Of a stretch of 64,000 nucleotides of DNA, positions 12,311-24,865 are shown piece after piece. The DNA comes from Apricaphanius iberus (Eukaryota; Chordata; Actinopteri; Cyprinodontiformes; Aphaniidae): assembly GCA_028564705.1 (NCBI GenBank), contig JAPXFQ010002640.1, positions 806,001 through 870,000 of the forward strand, given 5' to 3'. Each line of letters opens with the position of its first letter. The first letter of the stretch is position 1. Both the position numbers and the translations under genes were made by a program. Under the pieces are notes generated by a model, which worked only from the letters and a program-made list of their open reading frames with translations, had not been told where the DNA came from and searched no databases.

Positions 12311-14198
12311 TAGAAGTTCCTGATCTTTTTTATTTAAACAAACGAAAGAGCTGTTACGATAAGCAAGACAAGATTAATGAATAATAATTTGTTATTATGT
12401 TTTTGACATCAAGTTTCTAAAATGGAAAATAAACAGTTTTTCTCATGAGAATTACATTGCAATGACATGGCCCAACACACAGAGGTATTGCTGTATTTCA
12501 GTTAGGCTATTTGAAATGAGGTTTAGGATCTTGCCAAAACACACATTTGACATTACAAAAAAACATAATAATTACGATAAAATACAGTGCTTGAAGTACT
12601 TTTAGCTAAAAAGTATGAACTAAAAAAATCCCCGGCTCAACTGTAAATAGCGTATGCATGGATGTGTTTTCGTTAATGAGGAGCCTAATCAAGCCTCTTA
12701 AAGGCTGTTTTTGGTGGACCTTTCAAGTATACCCGGTATTCATTGTGTTGTGGTTGGCTGTGGAAATGGCAGTTACGATCATTTAGCCTTGTTTCCTGAA
12801 CAAGGCTAAATGCACCAGTGTATGAATGATATCGACCTTTGTAATGAACCACCTTTTGTGTAATATACATTACATACAGAAAAGAAGGATCCAAATGGAC
12901 CTGCACGGAGGATAAACAAGGTAAGAAATTTGTGATTAAACATGTTAATTGTTTGATATTTCTGTTTAGATTGTCTAGATCTTAAAGTTCTCCTTCATTG
13001 GTGTTTTTTTAAATTTTTCAGTGTTCTCTGGAATGAAAGAATGCCGTCTGAGATGGTTTCTGTAAAAAATAAATAATTCCCAGTCTGTTTCAGTTTATGT
13101 CAGTTCAGTATGGGAGTGGGCGTGGAGACTCGACAAGATGTGGGGGGCTGGCTCAGTAAGATTAATGACATGCAAGTTTCTGTACTCTGATTGGCTAACT
13201 GCAACACTACTCTTACACTGGCTCTTTTTACTAAAATCAGTAATATGAGACAAAAATAGTGCTAGTGATATTTATGCTTTGACGGAGTTTACCACCCAGT
13301 TTAGGCAACATTACAAAACAAGACCGGAGTCAGACGTGTGACAGGCTGCTGCAGGACTCTACACAGGAGCTACTGTACCACAGTAACAGTCTTCATGATG
13401 CCACACGCCGCAGGCATACAGGTATTCGGCGCCACAGTCTCCCTCTTTGCTATGAGTTACTCTTTGATAAGTTATTGTCCTCTGCTTAGCAGTATGCTTA
13501 AATCCAGCGAGTTGTCTTGTCTGATTTGAGCTCATAGTCTGTTCAGAATGAGCGCCGCCGCACCCCCCCCAAACACACACCACTGATGAGCGGGTCGTCT
13601 AGGACCGGGAAATTTAACCAGCGGCGGATTCAGGTGCTGATATTATAATAGATGGTTTGAAGCATAGGTTACATTTGAAGATACTTAAACAAACAACATC
13701 TCTGAGTGTAACGTGTTCACAGATATTAGTTTTTAACCGAGGTAGTACATTTCATTGTCGTGGCACATTTTAACACAATATTTAAAAATAAAACACTGGC
13801 TGAAAAGTAAAACACTGGGAGCTGGTGGAGAGCTGGTGTTCCATGGTTTTGACGGTACAGATCCTTATTTTAAGCTCAACCTCAAGGCAAAGCCAGTACT
13901 GTAAGGTCCGGAGCCCCTAGCAGCTGCAAGAGGCTCGGCTTTCACCTTGCCAAAAATAACGTTCCCATGGGCGGTCCAAAGCTAGGTAGGCGAAACAACG
14001 AATACTAAGTAAGCATTATGACGTGTGGTTGTTGGGCTTTTTCAAACTCAGGCGTTTTCTGGTCTCTTTTCTTTATAAAACTGATTCAGGGATTGGAGTT
14101 TGTATAAAATGTTCATATGCAGCATGCTTTTATAACACAGAGTGACTGATTTAAATGAAAGAACACTCAGTTTTTCAAAATTTTCAGTGACGGATAAC
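12311..14198. other. gene-free stretch, nothing firmly recognised
   Basis: No known gene or complete element. The 13080-13660 and 13800-14000 blocks have a moderately repetitive look, but neither TIRs nor TSDs could be paired. Confidence 0.35.
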
Positions 14199-14697
14199 TT
14201 AAAGGCACAGTGTGTAATTTTCAGCCAGTAGGGGGCAGTGCATACCTAAATTATCACAAGCATGCAGTATATGTGTCTTTGAGTAAGGAACTCAGCAATG
14301 GAGTTCCAACTAGTGCTGTTTTCAAACGCATTTTCTATTTGCAGCAACATGACGAGCACATCAGGCTCTCTTTCATCACTTGGAACTAGCGAAGAGGTAA
14401 AAATTGTATTTATGGCGAAACGTTTTTGCATTTTGAGGGGAAATCAATGTTTTAATAGCGGCCGTGTTCCGTGCGCTTTGTCCGTCCGGGCTCTTGTAGA
14501 AGTAAAGAAGTCATCTAATATGGCTTTCCCCTGAAAAGAGGACCTGCGCCTATGAATTTTAAAACTGATTTTTAAAGTCATATTTTACAATATTGCCAAT
14601 ATTTTGCAATTAATGTGCTTTAAGTAATTATTATTAAATAATATTTTAATGGCTATTTTCAAAGATGTACTGCAAAAACTACACACCGTCACTTTAA
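14199..14697. mobile_element. short TTAA-target element (Kolobok-like MITE)
   Basis: TTAA at 14199-14202 and TTAA at 14694-14697 enclose a 491-bp element. Its ends are inverted: AGGCACAGTGTGTAATTTT on the left, and on the right AGTGACGGTGTGTAGTTTTT read as reverse complement. TTAA duplication occurs in both piggyBac and Kolobok elements. Ends starting with AG rather than CCC favour Kolobok. No transposase is inside, so it depended on a partner for movement. Confidence 0.7.
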
Positions 14698-14940
14698 GCA
14701 GTTTTAGTTTTGTTAGCATAGTCATTAGCCTATGGCTGGCAGTCGATGTGAAGGAGTAATGTTTAGAGCATCACAGCCTTATCTGGGCTCTTACTGCTTC
14801 TAACAAGTAAAAATCCCATTCAAAAATACAAATTGTAAGAGTTTAAAAGCACGATGAGTTTAAAAGCTATGTGCTAACTGCTAGCACATAGCACATCTAG
14901 ACTCTGTGGGCTCTGAGGTGAAATGTACCTGAGACCACTT

Positions 14941-15726
14941 CTGCATGCCAACATTCCCTTCTACCCAGCCATCTAACAGCGTTTCTGCATGCCAACCAGT
15001 GCTGACACAGTTACTTTGAAAAAGTAATATGATTACTGACTAGTGGTTACTCCTTCCAAAAGTAACTTAGTTACTTTACTTATTACTTTATTTTAAAAGT
15101 AACTAAGTTAGATTACAAGTTACTTTGTTAGTTACTTTCTGCAGCTCCCAATAACACTCCGCACTGCCTCAACATAAACACAATAACCACTTTTACATAT
15201 AATCACTTTATTTGAAGTGCATTTTAACAGTAAGAACGGATATATACTTGTTTTTTAACCTCACATTGACACCAGCAACTATAAAGGAATAAGCTGTGTC
15301 TTGGGGACATACTTGCTCTCTCACTGCATGTACAAATGGAGAGTTCCACTAGGGGGCAGAGTAGGCCTACAGAGTACAGAACTCAGATTCAGGCCAAAAC
15401 AAACATGGCACCCGCAAAGGAGATTATCAGCTGTTTCGGCAGCAGTAGAAGGTAGGATCATATTTACCGCTATTGATACTTGTTTTCTTAATACTAATGC
15501 CGCCATGTACCTAATATATCTTTTTGCTCAAGAAAATGACAAAAATAGTAACTCACAGTGGCTTGAACAAGTAATTTTAATCTGATTACCTGCATGAAAA
15601 AAGAAACGCGTTAGATTAGTCGTTACTAAAAAAGTGGTCATATTAGGAGTAACGCGCTACTAAGTAACGCGTTACCGGCATCACTGATGCCAACATTCCC
15701 TTCTACCCAGCCATCTAACAGCGTTT
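14941..15726. repeat. 44-bp tandem duplication split by a hAT MITE
   Basis: A unit starting CTGCATGCCAACATTCCCTT and ending in AACAGCGTTT is complete at 14941-14984. It starts again at 14985-14996 and resumes at 15687/15695-15726, after the hAT element. Removing the element and one TSD copy leaves two units side by side, so the duplication is older than the insertion. Confidence 0.85.
14989..15694. mobile_element. non-autonomous hAT element with 8-bp TSD
   Basis: The 690-bp element (14997-15686) starts CAGTGCTG and ends CATCACTG, so its termini are inverted CAGTG(C/A)TG. Both sides carry the identical 8-bp duplication ATGCCAAC (14989-14996, 15687-15694), the hallmark of hAT insertion. Subterminal regions are full of GTTACT, AGTAAC and TAACGCGTTA words, probable transposase-binding repeats. 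No transposase frame is present. Confidence 0.9.
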
Positions 15727-16060
15727 ATGGGTCTGGGATTGTCACTCCGTGGAATGTCAACAAACCCGGTAAAATCAACCTGAAATACTCCACTTTCCTC
15801 TTCTTTCATCAAAAACAATCAGTAGTTTCTGCACTGTAGCTGCACACGCTGGTGCACATAGTTCTTTGTTATGCTTCACAGACACAGACAGCCCTCTATG
15901 GCAAATATATGTTTTAAGATCGTCATTTTTTTTCCGCTTTTCTTTTTCTGAAATAGAATAACAGAAACACATGTCGAAAATAGGTTTCAAAATCATAGGT
16001 GGTAGACATTCTGAGAAATAAGTCCATAAAATAACATGAATTGATTGTTATAGCATAAAA
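15727..16060. other. gene-free spacer
   Basis: AT-rich sequence between two elements. No gene features seen. Confidence 0.4.
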
Positions 16061-16788
16061 TATAGTGGAAATTAAGTATTTGGACAATAACAAAAGCTAA
16101 TCTCAATACAATGTTATATAGCTTTGTTGGCAATGACAGAGGTTAAACATTTTCAGTAAGTCTTCATAAGGTTTTCACACACTGTTGCTGGTATTTTGGC
16201 CTATTCATCCATGCAGATCTCCTCTAGAACAGTGATATTTTGGGGCTGTGGCTGGGTAACACGGACTTTCAATTCTCTCCAGTGATTTTCCATAGGGTTG
16301 AGATCTGGAGGCTAGGCCACTTCAGGACCTTGAAAGGCTTCTTACAAAGCCCCTCCTTCGTTACGAACAACATGCTGACCCAGCCACATTTCATCTTCAA
16401 TTGCCTTGTGAATGGAAGGAGGCTGTTAATCAAAATATCGCAATACATTAACTCTTTTCTTTACACAGGTCAGTCATCCTGGTCCCTTTGCAAAAAACAA
16501 AAAAACAAAAAGGCCACAAAGCATGATGTTTCCACCCCCATGCTTCACTGTAGGTATGGTGTTATTGGATGCAACTCAGGATTCTTTTTCCTCTAAAGAT
16601 AAGTAGAGTTTTTAACAAAAAAGTAACATTTTCCTTTCATCTTACTATATGACATTCTCCCAATCCTGTTTTGTATCATCCAAATGCGCTCTAGCAAACT
16701 TCAGATGGGCCTGGACATGTACTGGCTTAAGCAGGGGGGCATATCTGGCACTGCAACATTTGAGTCCCTGGCATTGTAGTGTGTTACT

Positions 16789-18055
16789 CAGTGTTCCGAC
16801 TAATGCGTTAAGTAACACGCTACAGTAACTATGTTATTATTGTGGTGATGAGCACAGTAACTAGTATGCCAAAACCAGGAACACGTTTATCGTTACTGGG
16901 ATTTAAATCATATGGTTATTCGTTACTTCGCATGCCTAAAGCTGGGATCACACTGTTCAATCATGGCCGTCCTAGACCTTTACTTTCATTGTGAAGAGTC
17001 GTGATGGAAAACTGTGAGTGTGCGTGTGTTTCACCAGTCTGTCGCTGTGCAGTGTGACGTGCTGCCTAATAGCGTATTAATTGCACCTGACCAAAACCAC
17101 CCCTCATTGGTCTTCAGCTCGAGTTAGCATTTCTACGACTACAGTTTGCCGTTGACCAACTAAATTGCACCCTGTCAGTGACGTGTTGGCTAGGATAATG
17201 CTAACCAAAGCTTACGTCAAGCTTGTTTTTAAGAAAAGGCATCTCAAACTTTCCCCTTCGTCACAGCTATGTGTGTCCAGATTCGTCTTTTCTTCCACAT
17301 CTTCCTCGCCGTTTCTTTTACCATTTGATTCACAGTGTAGAAATAAAAGTATTAACTAAGATAGCACTTGTTTACATTCCCTTGTCCCCATCCTGGCCCT
17401 GTCCATCTGTCGGATTTCAGTGACATATGGTGCGTCAATAGTTACATTGACTTTTGGCAATATTGGAAATATATTATTTTGGTTTAACACTGACTCTTTG
17501 TGAGGCTGATATTACTTTTTATTATTTATTTAGTTTCTCTTTGTGAGGTAGAAAATACTTTTTATTATTTAATTAGTTTCTTTTTGTGAAACAGAAAATA
17601 TTTTTTGCCCGTATATTTGTCCTTACTGAAGATGAGGTCTCCAATAGTCCAGTTAAGCTGTTTTCAGTTACGTTTACAAGGAATGGATAAACTTCCATGT
17701 TTATGTTGAATAATTTTTGCACTATTTTTGATTACTACAGCTCCTAAATGGTCTCAGGCACAGACTAATGTTGGCACTGCTAAAAGTATCCCTTCTACCC
17801 ATTTCAAAGGCAAAAATAAATATCTTTATAGTGATACGAAGTAAAATTATTAGATTTTTAGCACTGTGCCGCATCAACCCCAAAATGATGTTTGCATTTT
17901 TAGAGGGTTGAAACAATAGAAATAGATTAAAACAGACAGATAAAAAAGGGAAACAGACATAATTTCTAATGTATTTTCATTCAGCCTTGCTGGCCAACCA
18001 GTTAGGAAAGCAAGAGAATGAGAGAATTGAGTGAGAGAATTCTGAGTAAAAACAA
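16789..18055. mobile_element. hAT-like insertion inside the Tc1 element
   Basis: The Tc1 sequence stops at GTGTGTTACT (16788) and resumes at GTGTGGCTCTGGG (about 18056), with some tens of Tc1 bases missing. The inserted block begins CAGTGTTCCGACTAATGCG and has TAACACG and GTTACT words like the hAT MITE at 14997, so its left end is hAT-like. I could not find a matching right terminus or an 8-bp duplication. It may be a truncated element, or several events may have occurred. Confidence 0.5.
17494..17608. repeat. 43-bp minisatellite, about 2.7 units
   Basis: Units start at 17494, 17537 and 17580 with CTCTTTGTGAGG or CTTTTTGTGAAA and contain ATTACTTTTTATTATTT-like cores ending in TTAGTTT. The array lies inside the hAT-like block and may be a subterminal repeat of that element. 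Confidence 0.8.
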
Positions 18056-18565
18056 GTGTGGCTCTGGGATTTTTGCTCACCGTTCTTGTGATAATTTTGA
18101 CCCCAGATTGAAGGAGATTATCAGTGGTCTTGTATGTCTTCTAATTATTGCTCCCACAGTTGATTTCTTCACACCAGGCTGCTTAACTATTGCAGATTCA
18201 GTCAATTTGGTTTCTGGTGTCCTTTGACAGCTCTTTGGTCTTGGAGTTTAAATGTTTAAGGTTGTTGTCTTTTAAACTGAAAACTAGTTCAAACAGTTGC
18301 CATTAATACAGGTAACGAGTGGTGGGTGGAGTAGCCTCTTGCAGAAGAAGTTACTGTACAGGTCTGTGAGAGCCAGAAATCTAGCTTGTTTGCAGGTGAT
18401 CAAATACTTATTCTTCACCATAATTTACAAATAAATTCTTTAAAAATCAGACTGGGATTTTCTGAAGGTAATCCTTTAAAGAAAAATAGGGGCCTCTCTC
18501 ATCTTTTTAAGTATGGAAAACTTGCACAATTGGTGGCTGACTAAATACCTATTTGCCCCACTGTA

Positions 18566-21129
18566 AGCTAACCTAGCCTAAACCTTCTACACATCTTTAT
18601 CCCTGATCTCTCTGCCAATAATCTCTAACAAACCTCTACGCCTTTACTGAACAATTACATTGAGATTACATTACACACATTCATTTACGCAAAGGGGATT
18701 TCTGCCAGCAATTGGTCACACTAGATTTTATTACCGATTTTTGGAGTAGAGATTCTTGCTATTTGTAAAAAAACATAGATCATTTTCTTTCACTTCCCAG
18801 TCATGCACTATTTCATGTCATTGTTCTATTGCATAAAATTCAAATAATTCATATTAAAGCTTGTGGTTGTAAAATGACAAAATACCTTTGCAAGGCGCTA
18901 CCACTTCCGCCAAGGACTTCTTGAACCTTGACATTAACAGTAATGCAATAAATTCTGTTTTTTATCAGAAGAAGAAGCAGCTTTTGAGGCTGTAATTGAC
19001 GGGAAAGTCCCAAACCAGTAGCACTGAGTTAATAATAATCTTCATGTTCTTTCATAGTATTTATTCTAACCCTCCTCCTCTTTGTTTACCTGTGTTTCCC
19101 AGCGTCTTCCTGGATCTGTGACGCACGTTGGCTGGAATTTTTCCTGAGTGATTTACTGGAGCAATATGAGCCTGGCTGTTATTATTACTGAGGTAAACTG
19201 GACAGCTGCTATCAGAGCGGCGTGACTCTGGATCGTGATGCTGATTCATGGCTGTGAAAACGGCTGACTCGCAAGCTCCAACGGAGGGCAGGTGTGGAAA
19301 ACGCAGACGCCACTTTTGTTATCTGTGTGACTGGAAGCAGAGGAGGGCGAATAATGAGGTCACACATGATTCTGCGCTTTTGCGTTAAATTACTGGCGGT
19401 CCTCCACACACACACACACATGCAAACACACACAGAAACACAGTGGATCCCCTTGCATTATCTGTCCTCTGTCACTTGGCCTGGCACTCAGACGGAGCTG
19501 GAGAAAAAGTGAAGCAGAGCGTGTAGGAGATTGTACCACTGCTCCATTTCTCTCTTCAGCTCATGTTAGGCTCTGTGACAGCGCAGCATTGATTTATGAC
19601 TACTGCAAACAGACACAGCCAGTAGACATGATGAGAGTGCACGCTTCAATATATGTGTGTGAGGGTGTGTGAGTGAGAGAGAGAGTGTTTTGAACTTGCG
19701 TGATTGATTATCCTGTCTGTCTCGTCTGTGCTATGTTTTTCTGAAATGTAATCTCTCTGAGCAGCATGAAAGGTGTGAGACCCCAGAGGAGTAAAAAACG
19801 TCTCCCCTCCCCTCCCGCCTCCGCTGCATCTGTGCAGGCTTTTTGGTGATTCGCAGCCTGTATAGAATTTGCATACCTTTGCAAGGAAATTGAATTCCCT
19901 CTCTTCCTGTAAAACTCTCCCTGGGATTAAACCGTCACCGTGTGATTTACTGTAACCTCGCTATGAGCAGCGCCATCCCCCGGAGTCATGATTGATGCAC
20001 CGACGAGAGCTTGGCTTTGCAGCATTTTCATACTGTCAGATATATTTCATTTTGCTTGCTGCACAATTACAACCGTTCTCAGCATCACAAGGTGAGACTT
20101 GCAACGCAGAGGCATTTAGGTATGAGGGACCAAAGATGGATGGAGACGTGAGAGGAGATTTTCATTGTTCTTGTGAAAGTCCCAACAGTTCTAACTTGGA
20201 AACAACTTCTTTTCCAGGAAAGATAAATATTAGCAAACCAGACTGCAAGCATACAGAGGTAATGGTAATCAAGTAAAGTGGTACATATCCTGAAGAAAAT
20301 GATAAATATTTTACAAGTTGTCTAAAATTATCATGATTAAGTGTTCCCATACCTGATTTGAAGAAAAAAGAAATCTGAGAAATGACAGAAACTAAAACTA
20401 GAAATCTGTAATATGTGGAACCCAAAGCTATATAAGAAAATGTTAATACATTTCTGTTCATTTATGTTATGTCAACTGGCTCTAATGTAATCTCAATGAA
20501 CTTTATTTAACAAAACCACCCAATTCCTACCCAGAATTAATAATCAAATCAATATTATCTTATACAAAAAGTACAATTACATACATTCTGGTTTGATTCA
20601 ATTAATACAACACAGTGATGTTCAGTGGTTTTTCTTTAAACTAATTCAACCACACTCACAGGAACACAAATTAGGCACGTTTCCACTTCTGGAACTTACT
20701 GATTAGTTGTAACTAGGGATGCACCTATACCGACACTGGTATCAGGTATTGGAGCATACTGTTCTTATGTATTGTTTAAAGTTAAGCCATACCATGAACC
20801 GATTAAAACTTACCAATAATTTCACAGAAAAAGTTTATTCGTCACTTGAAATTTTAGTTTTGTGGTCATATTAATCAATACATAGCAGGATGTATGGATG
20901 CTGAACTAGCCATGTTGCTACTGGATTGGTAATTATTAAATGCTTGCTCTAGGGTTATTTGGGCATGATGATGCCGTACAGAGCTGGAAAAATACTTTGA
21001 TGGTTTACCAACTGACATGCCGTTAGTTTGATGTTTTGTTGCTTTGGCTGGCGAGCTTGTAAAATCATCAGTACACATCTTCAGATGCGGTCCAAAGAGA
21101 TTAGTTTTTACGACAGTATTGTTACGCCT
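18566..21129. other. gene-free stretch with possible regulatory blocks
   Basis: No coding gene recognised. 19050-19330 and 19780-19990 are balanced in composition and not visibly repetitive. A short CA run lies at 19404-19440. The segment from 20714, with GGGATGCACCTATACCGACA, resembles the outer end of a common fish hAT family, but the other end is missing. Confidence 0.3.
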
Positions 21130-21860
21130 TAAGTCATAAGAGGGCGACAGAGGGCAAATATCTGCAAAGACGGAGTGTGTCTTTAATGCATTCTACAGAT
21201 CTTGGTTCATAAAAGGTTAGAAAGCCAAGGAAATCCATATGTGAAGCTTGCCAAAAGTCCTGTACGGGTAACAGCAAACATGGAAAAAAGTGGTCAAATG
21301 AAGCCCAAATAGAATTTTTCATGACTACATGCCACATGCAGAGGAAAACTGACACTGTATATCACCCCACCTCAGAACCTCGAGACACCTTCATATTATG
21401 GAGATATATATTCTCAAATGTATCAGATAGATGGAGCTAAATGAAGGGTGACTGCAGGAGAAAACCAAAGGCAGTAGAGGACTTGAGACTTGGGGCGAAG
21501 GTAAAACGTTCGGTAGAACAATGACCCTAAGAAAATAAATTCACATTGGACTGATTTAGATCAAAGCATTTTCAACCATTGGGCCGGCCAGAACACAATT
21601 CATATGAGAATCCAATTGAAAGTTCCCCTTCACAGACACCGACTGAGCATGACCTATTTTGCAAAGAAGACATTTTTTGTATGTAGATATGCAAAGCGTT
21701 TATAAACATTAAATATTTTCTATAACTGAAACAAAAACTGTTCTACAAAGTGCTGAGACAAGGGGATTAAATAAAAATTAACGCCAACCATTTCAAATTC
21801 TAGTTTGCAAAAATTATATTAAAAAACGTTTTTCATTTTTCTTGTTCTTTAAAATTACAC
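21130..21860 (+). mobile_element. Tc1-like transposon remnant
   Basis: Heavily mutated but colinear with the fish Tc1 family also seen at 7.2 kb. AACATGGAAAAAAGTGGTCA (21277 on) and GACTTGAGACTTGGGGCGAA (21480 on) lie within transposase. GTTCTACAAAGTGCTGAGAC (21741 on) lies in the 3' flank. No readable frame longer than a few tens of codons remains. The left end is approximate. Confidence 0.65.
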
Positions 21861-22558
21861 TCTAGTTTCCATGAAAACTAAGTTAATACATCAACGCTTT
21901 TGGAAGAACAGGCAGTATAAAGGTGCAACGTATAAGCACATTTTTTTACACTACTTAACCAAATCATACAAGGTCACCTTTTCAGGCTATAGTGAGCAAG
22001 ATTTCTCTGTAGCATCATTTTTTTCCACTAAACTGTTTCAACTTCTACCTAAAAGTTATTTTGTCCAACTTGTGGCTTTTCAAAAGTCCTTATGTTCACA
22101 TGTCTCAGCTGTAACCAGCAACAGCACCGATGCTGTCAAACTTACGAAGCAACACAAAAGTCCCATCAAGTTGAGCTGATTCTTTAAAGCTTCCGGAGTG
22201 ATGCAATCCCGGCAGAGAGAGCTCCTCATTTTTCTCTCTGCTTTTATGTGCGTGCATGGTAACGTGTGTAGCCGATGATGAACAAGCACAGCGGATCTTG
22301 AGAGAGCTCGCAGAGGAAAGAATAATGGGTATTTAAGCACACTTGTAAATTACCAACACATTTATCTTAGGCTGTCCCCCCGGGGATGTCTGACAGCACA
22401 GCACACAAAGTATATAAAGCTCACATACATCTGTTCCTCATAGTCTTGTTGGATCTGCTGACATCACCTAAATGCAAACTGTCACGCCATGCTCCATAAT
22501 TCATACGTTGACAAAGCTCATAAAGCAGTCTTTGCTGTCTTTGCACCTGCATGCATGC

Positions 22559-22591
<33 letters not shown>

Positions 22592-24091
22592 AGTGTGTTT
22601 TTAAGCAAGCCTGCCTCAGCAGGTGTGCGCCGGGTCACCTAGAGTGCACCATGATGTTTATCTCTAAGTACCAAAGACAGGCATGTTGGTCCGCCTGCTG
22701 GGAAAATGGGATTACAGCTATCTGTTCCCCCCAGCTCTGCGCCGAGCGCCAAGCTTGTGTTTTGCAGAGCATGTTTCCATCAGCTGCACACATGTTGCCT
22801 GATGCTTACTTGCGAGAAGACATTTGACCCTGCTCGACAGTGTGTCAAGCGATCGAAAGAAGCTGATTATGAAGAGTTAAACAAGTGACAGGAGGATGTT
22901 AGTGAGCCGTGACGTTAATGACGAATGGACCTGAGATTAAAATATGTTTTAACGATCAACTCCTTGGTTGAAATAACTTTGTTTTGACTCTTGCTGGAAA
23001 GGCCAGTTATGTTTGACCCCCATCCCATCCATACCAGAGTTGGGATTTGTGTTTCTCCAGGCGTATCCTGTTGAACGGCTTCCAGAGGAGCCCGAGCTCA
23101 CTGATTCATCATCGTCATGTGACATGTTTATGACAGCATTATGTCTGCTTTATGAGACCCCTGTCAGGCCATTTTTTACAGCCCCGGCACTGGGAGGTAA
23201 GCAGGAGGACTCCTGGCAGCGCATCCGAGAGGTCCTAGGATGTTTAATCAGTTACCCGAACACACTCGCAAATAAAATGAAAGCAACAGTGTTTGGCAGG
23301 GTAGTCGGCCTGTTTGACAGGGGCAGCAATCAAACCTTCTCATTAAACTCAACAGGCTCCGGGCTCTGCTGTTCTTGAGGGCTTTTATAGGAAAATCACT
23401 ACTCTCAATTTGCTGGCTGTTGTAAAAGTGTGTCCCAGGCAGTGGTTGTGGGTTCTGCTGGGGTTTAAGCAACAGCCCTCCATTCCTCCCTTCCATCCTC
23501 CTTTTTTATGGCATGTTGTAAAGCTGCTGGCAGGCCGACAGCAGCAGTATCTTTTTATCCCGCTGCTAATTTAAGGAAAAGGATTAAGGTTGTGAATTAC
23601 ATTCATAGCACTGTTTTTTTTGTGTTTGTTGATGATGACAAAGGGTTTGGTTGGAGGCATCTGAAACACATGGAACACTTGAGCAATGTTCTTGTTTTAT
23701 GCCAGCAGTGCTTTTCTTGCTTTATTTAAGGTTAAATAGCTGCACATAATTAATTACATTTAGTCAGAACGTGCATTTGTAGCAATTTCTTATTCTGTGC
23801 ACTGTATTTCAATAAGACTTCTGTTGTGTAGGCCTTTTTGCCTAATACATGCACTGTGGGGAGTAATATAACTAATTAGATTACAGAATGGGTGCTTCTA
23901 AAAAAAAAGCACTAGATTTGTTACTTAAACACTGCCTTCATGGGCTACTTATGCAGTAAAAATGTTACCACTTATTTTGTGCATTTTGTAGTTATGATCG
24001 TAAAACTAACAAATTGCATTTACAAAGATTTAAATTAAAAACTGTAAATTGACATACAGACCTCCAATTATATAGCCTTAAATATTATAGT
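21861..24091. other. gene-free stretch with a (GT)n run
   Basis: A (GT)n microsatellite occupies about 22559-22590. The 23013-23378 open frame has no recognised domain, and nothing else suggests an exon. Blocks at 22600-22900 and 23000-23420 are GC-balanced and look unique. Confidence 0.35.
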
Positions 24092-24135
24092 GTATGTATG
24101 TATGTATTTATGGATGTATGTATGTATGTATGTAC
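24092..24135. repeat. (TGTA)n microsatellite
   Basis: Tetranucleotide TGTA repeats with one TTTATGGA interruption. Confidence 0.9.
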
Positions 24136-24865
24136 ACTGTTATTGTCCTGTTCATTTGCTAAAAAAATATCAAAATATAAAGGAGATGCTGACAACTTTT
24201 ACATTTTGCTGGCTGCAGCTTCAGCATTTGGGACACTGGAAAACTTTGGCAGATTTTTATCTGCGATCAGTGCTGTAATCTCAATGGCCACTGGCTGCTC
24301 TGCTTTGTGACCACATACCATGGAGGCCGCCATTGCTCCTCCATTACTGTAGTACCCCCATTTGGCCGCTAGGCCCCCATTGAAAAGCATTGGACTTTAG
24401 ACACGTTAAAAACAACTTTAATACCTGGTGCCCATTTTTTAAAAACTTTCTATGGCTACATATTCTTCCTGAGATAACGCTGGGGTCGTCAAAAACATAG
24501 GCACCAGGCTGGTTTTCGTAAGATAATTTTTTGAAGTCTTGCATAATTAATTAGGGGGCCGGACTTTGATTGACAGGCCTTTTCGTTGGACTTTAATTAT
24601 AGTAACACTACATTTTAATAATTGTTTTAAGTTACTAGTTCTTACCTTTTGAGGTTTGAGAAATAGGAGAAGCGCAGATACGGCAGCAGTCAGGCATGGG
24701 GCTATTATCCTTTAGCTTAGCTAGCCAAGTTTAGCATCAGAGCTAAAGATGCAGGAGCAGAATGGGCATGATTACGACTGAACTACACGCCCATACACGC
24801 CCCGCGATGGCAAAGTCTACAGTGAAGATCCCGCCCCTATGCCCTTTTTAGGAACATGCTTCGGC
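24136..24865. other. gene-free stretch, transposon-like
   Basis: The sequence around 24300-24560 and 24700-24865 has the mixed, GC-patched look of fish DNA transposons. It seems to continue beyond the LINE insertion to about 25560, where ACAGTCTATG occurs. Matching termini were not found. Confidence 0.3.

Larger units (their letters stand above)
16061..18565 (-). mobile_element. Tc1-like transposon, split by another insertion
   Basis: TA dinucleotides at 16061-16062 and 18564-18565 bound a Tc1 element read on the minus strand. The right terminus, read as reverse complement, begins CAGTGGGGCAAATAGG, followed by TATTTAGTCAGCCACC. This is a well-known fish Tc1 end. Transposase pieces are clear but broken. 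An N-terminal helix-turn-helix segment lies near 18075-18240, with K-K-S-T-V-G-A-I-I-R. A G-G-G-N-I-M-L-W-G-C catalytic-region segment lies near 16500-16550. A C-terminal piece around 16130-16300 contains Q-P-Q-N-I-T and K-I-P-A-T-V-C-E-N-L. Many stops and frameshifts are present. The middle of the gene is displaced by the block at 16789-18055. Confidence 0.85.

Noticed and set aside
16789..17779. A complete hAT element ending at GGCACTG near 17779
   Set aside because: The 8 bases after this point (CTAAAAGT) do not match the 8 before 16789 (GTGTTACT), and the inner terminus similarity is short.
23013..23378. 121-codon open frame
   Set aside because: No recognisable motif, no clear splice sites or start context, and no homologous domain that I recognise.
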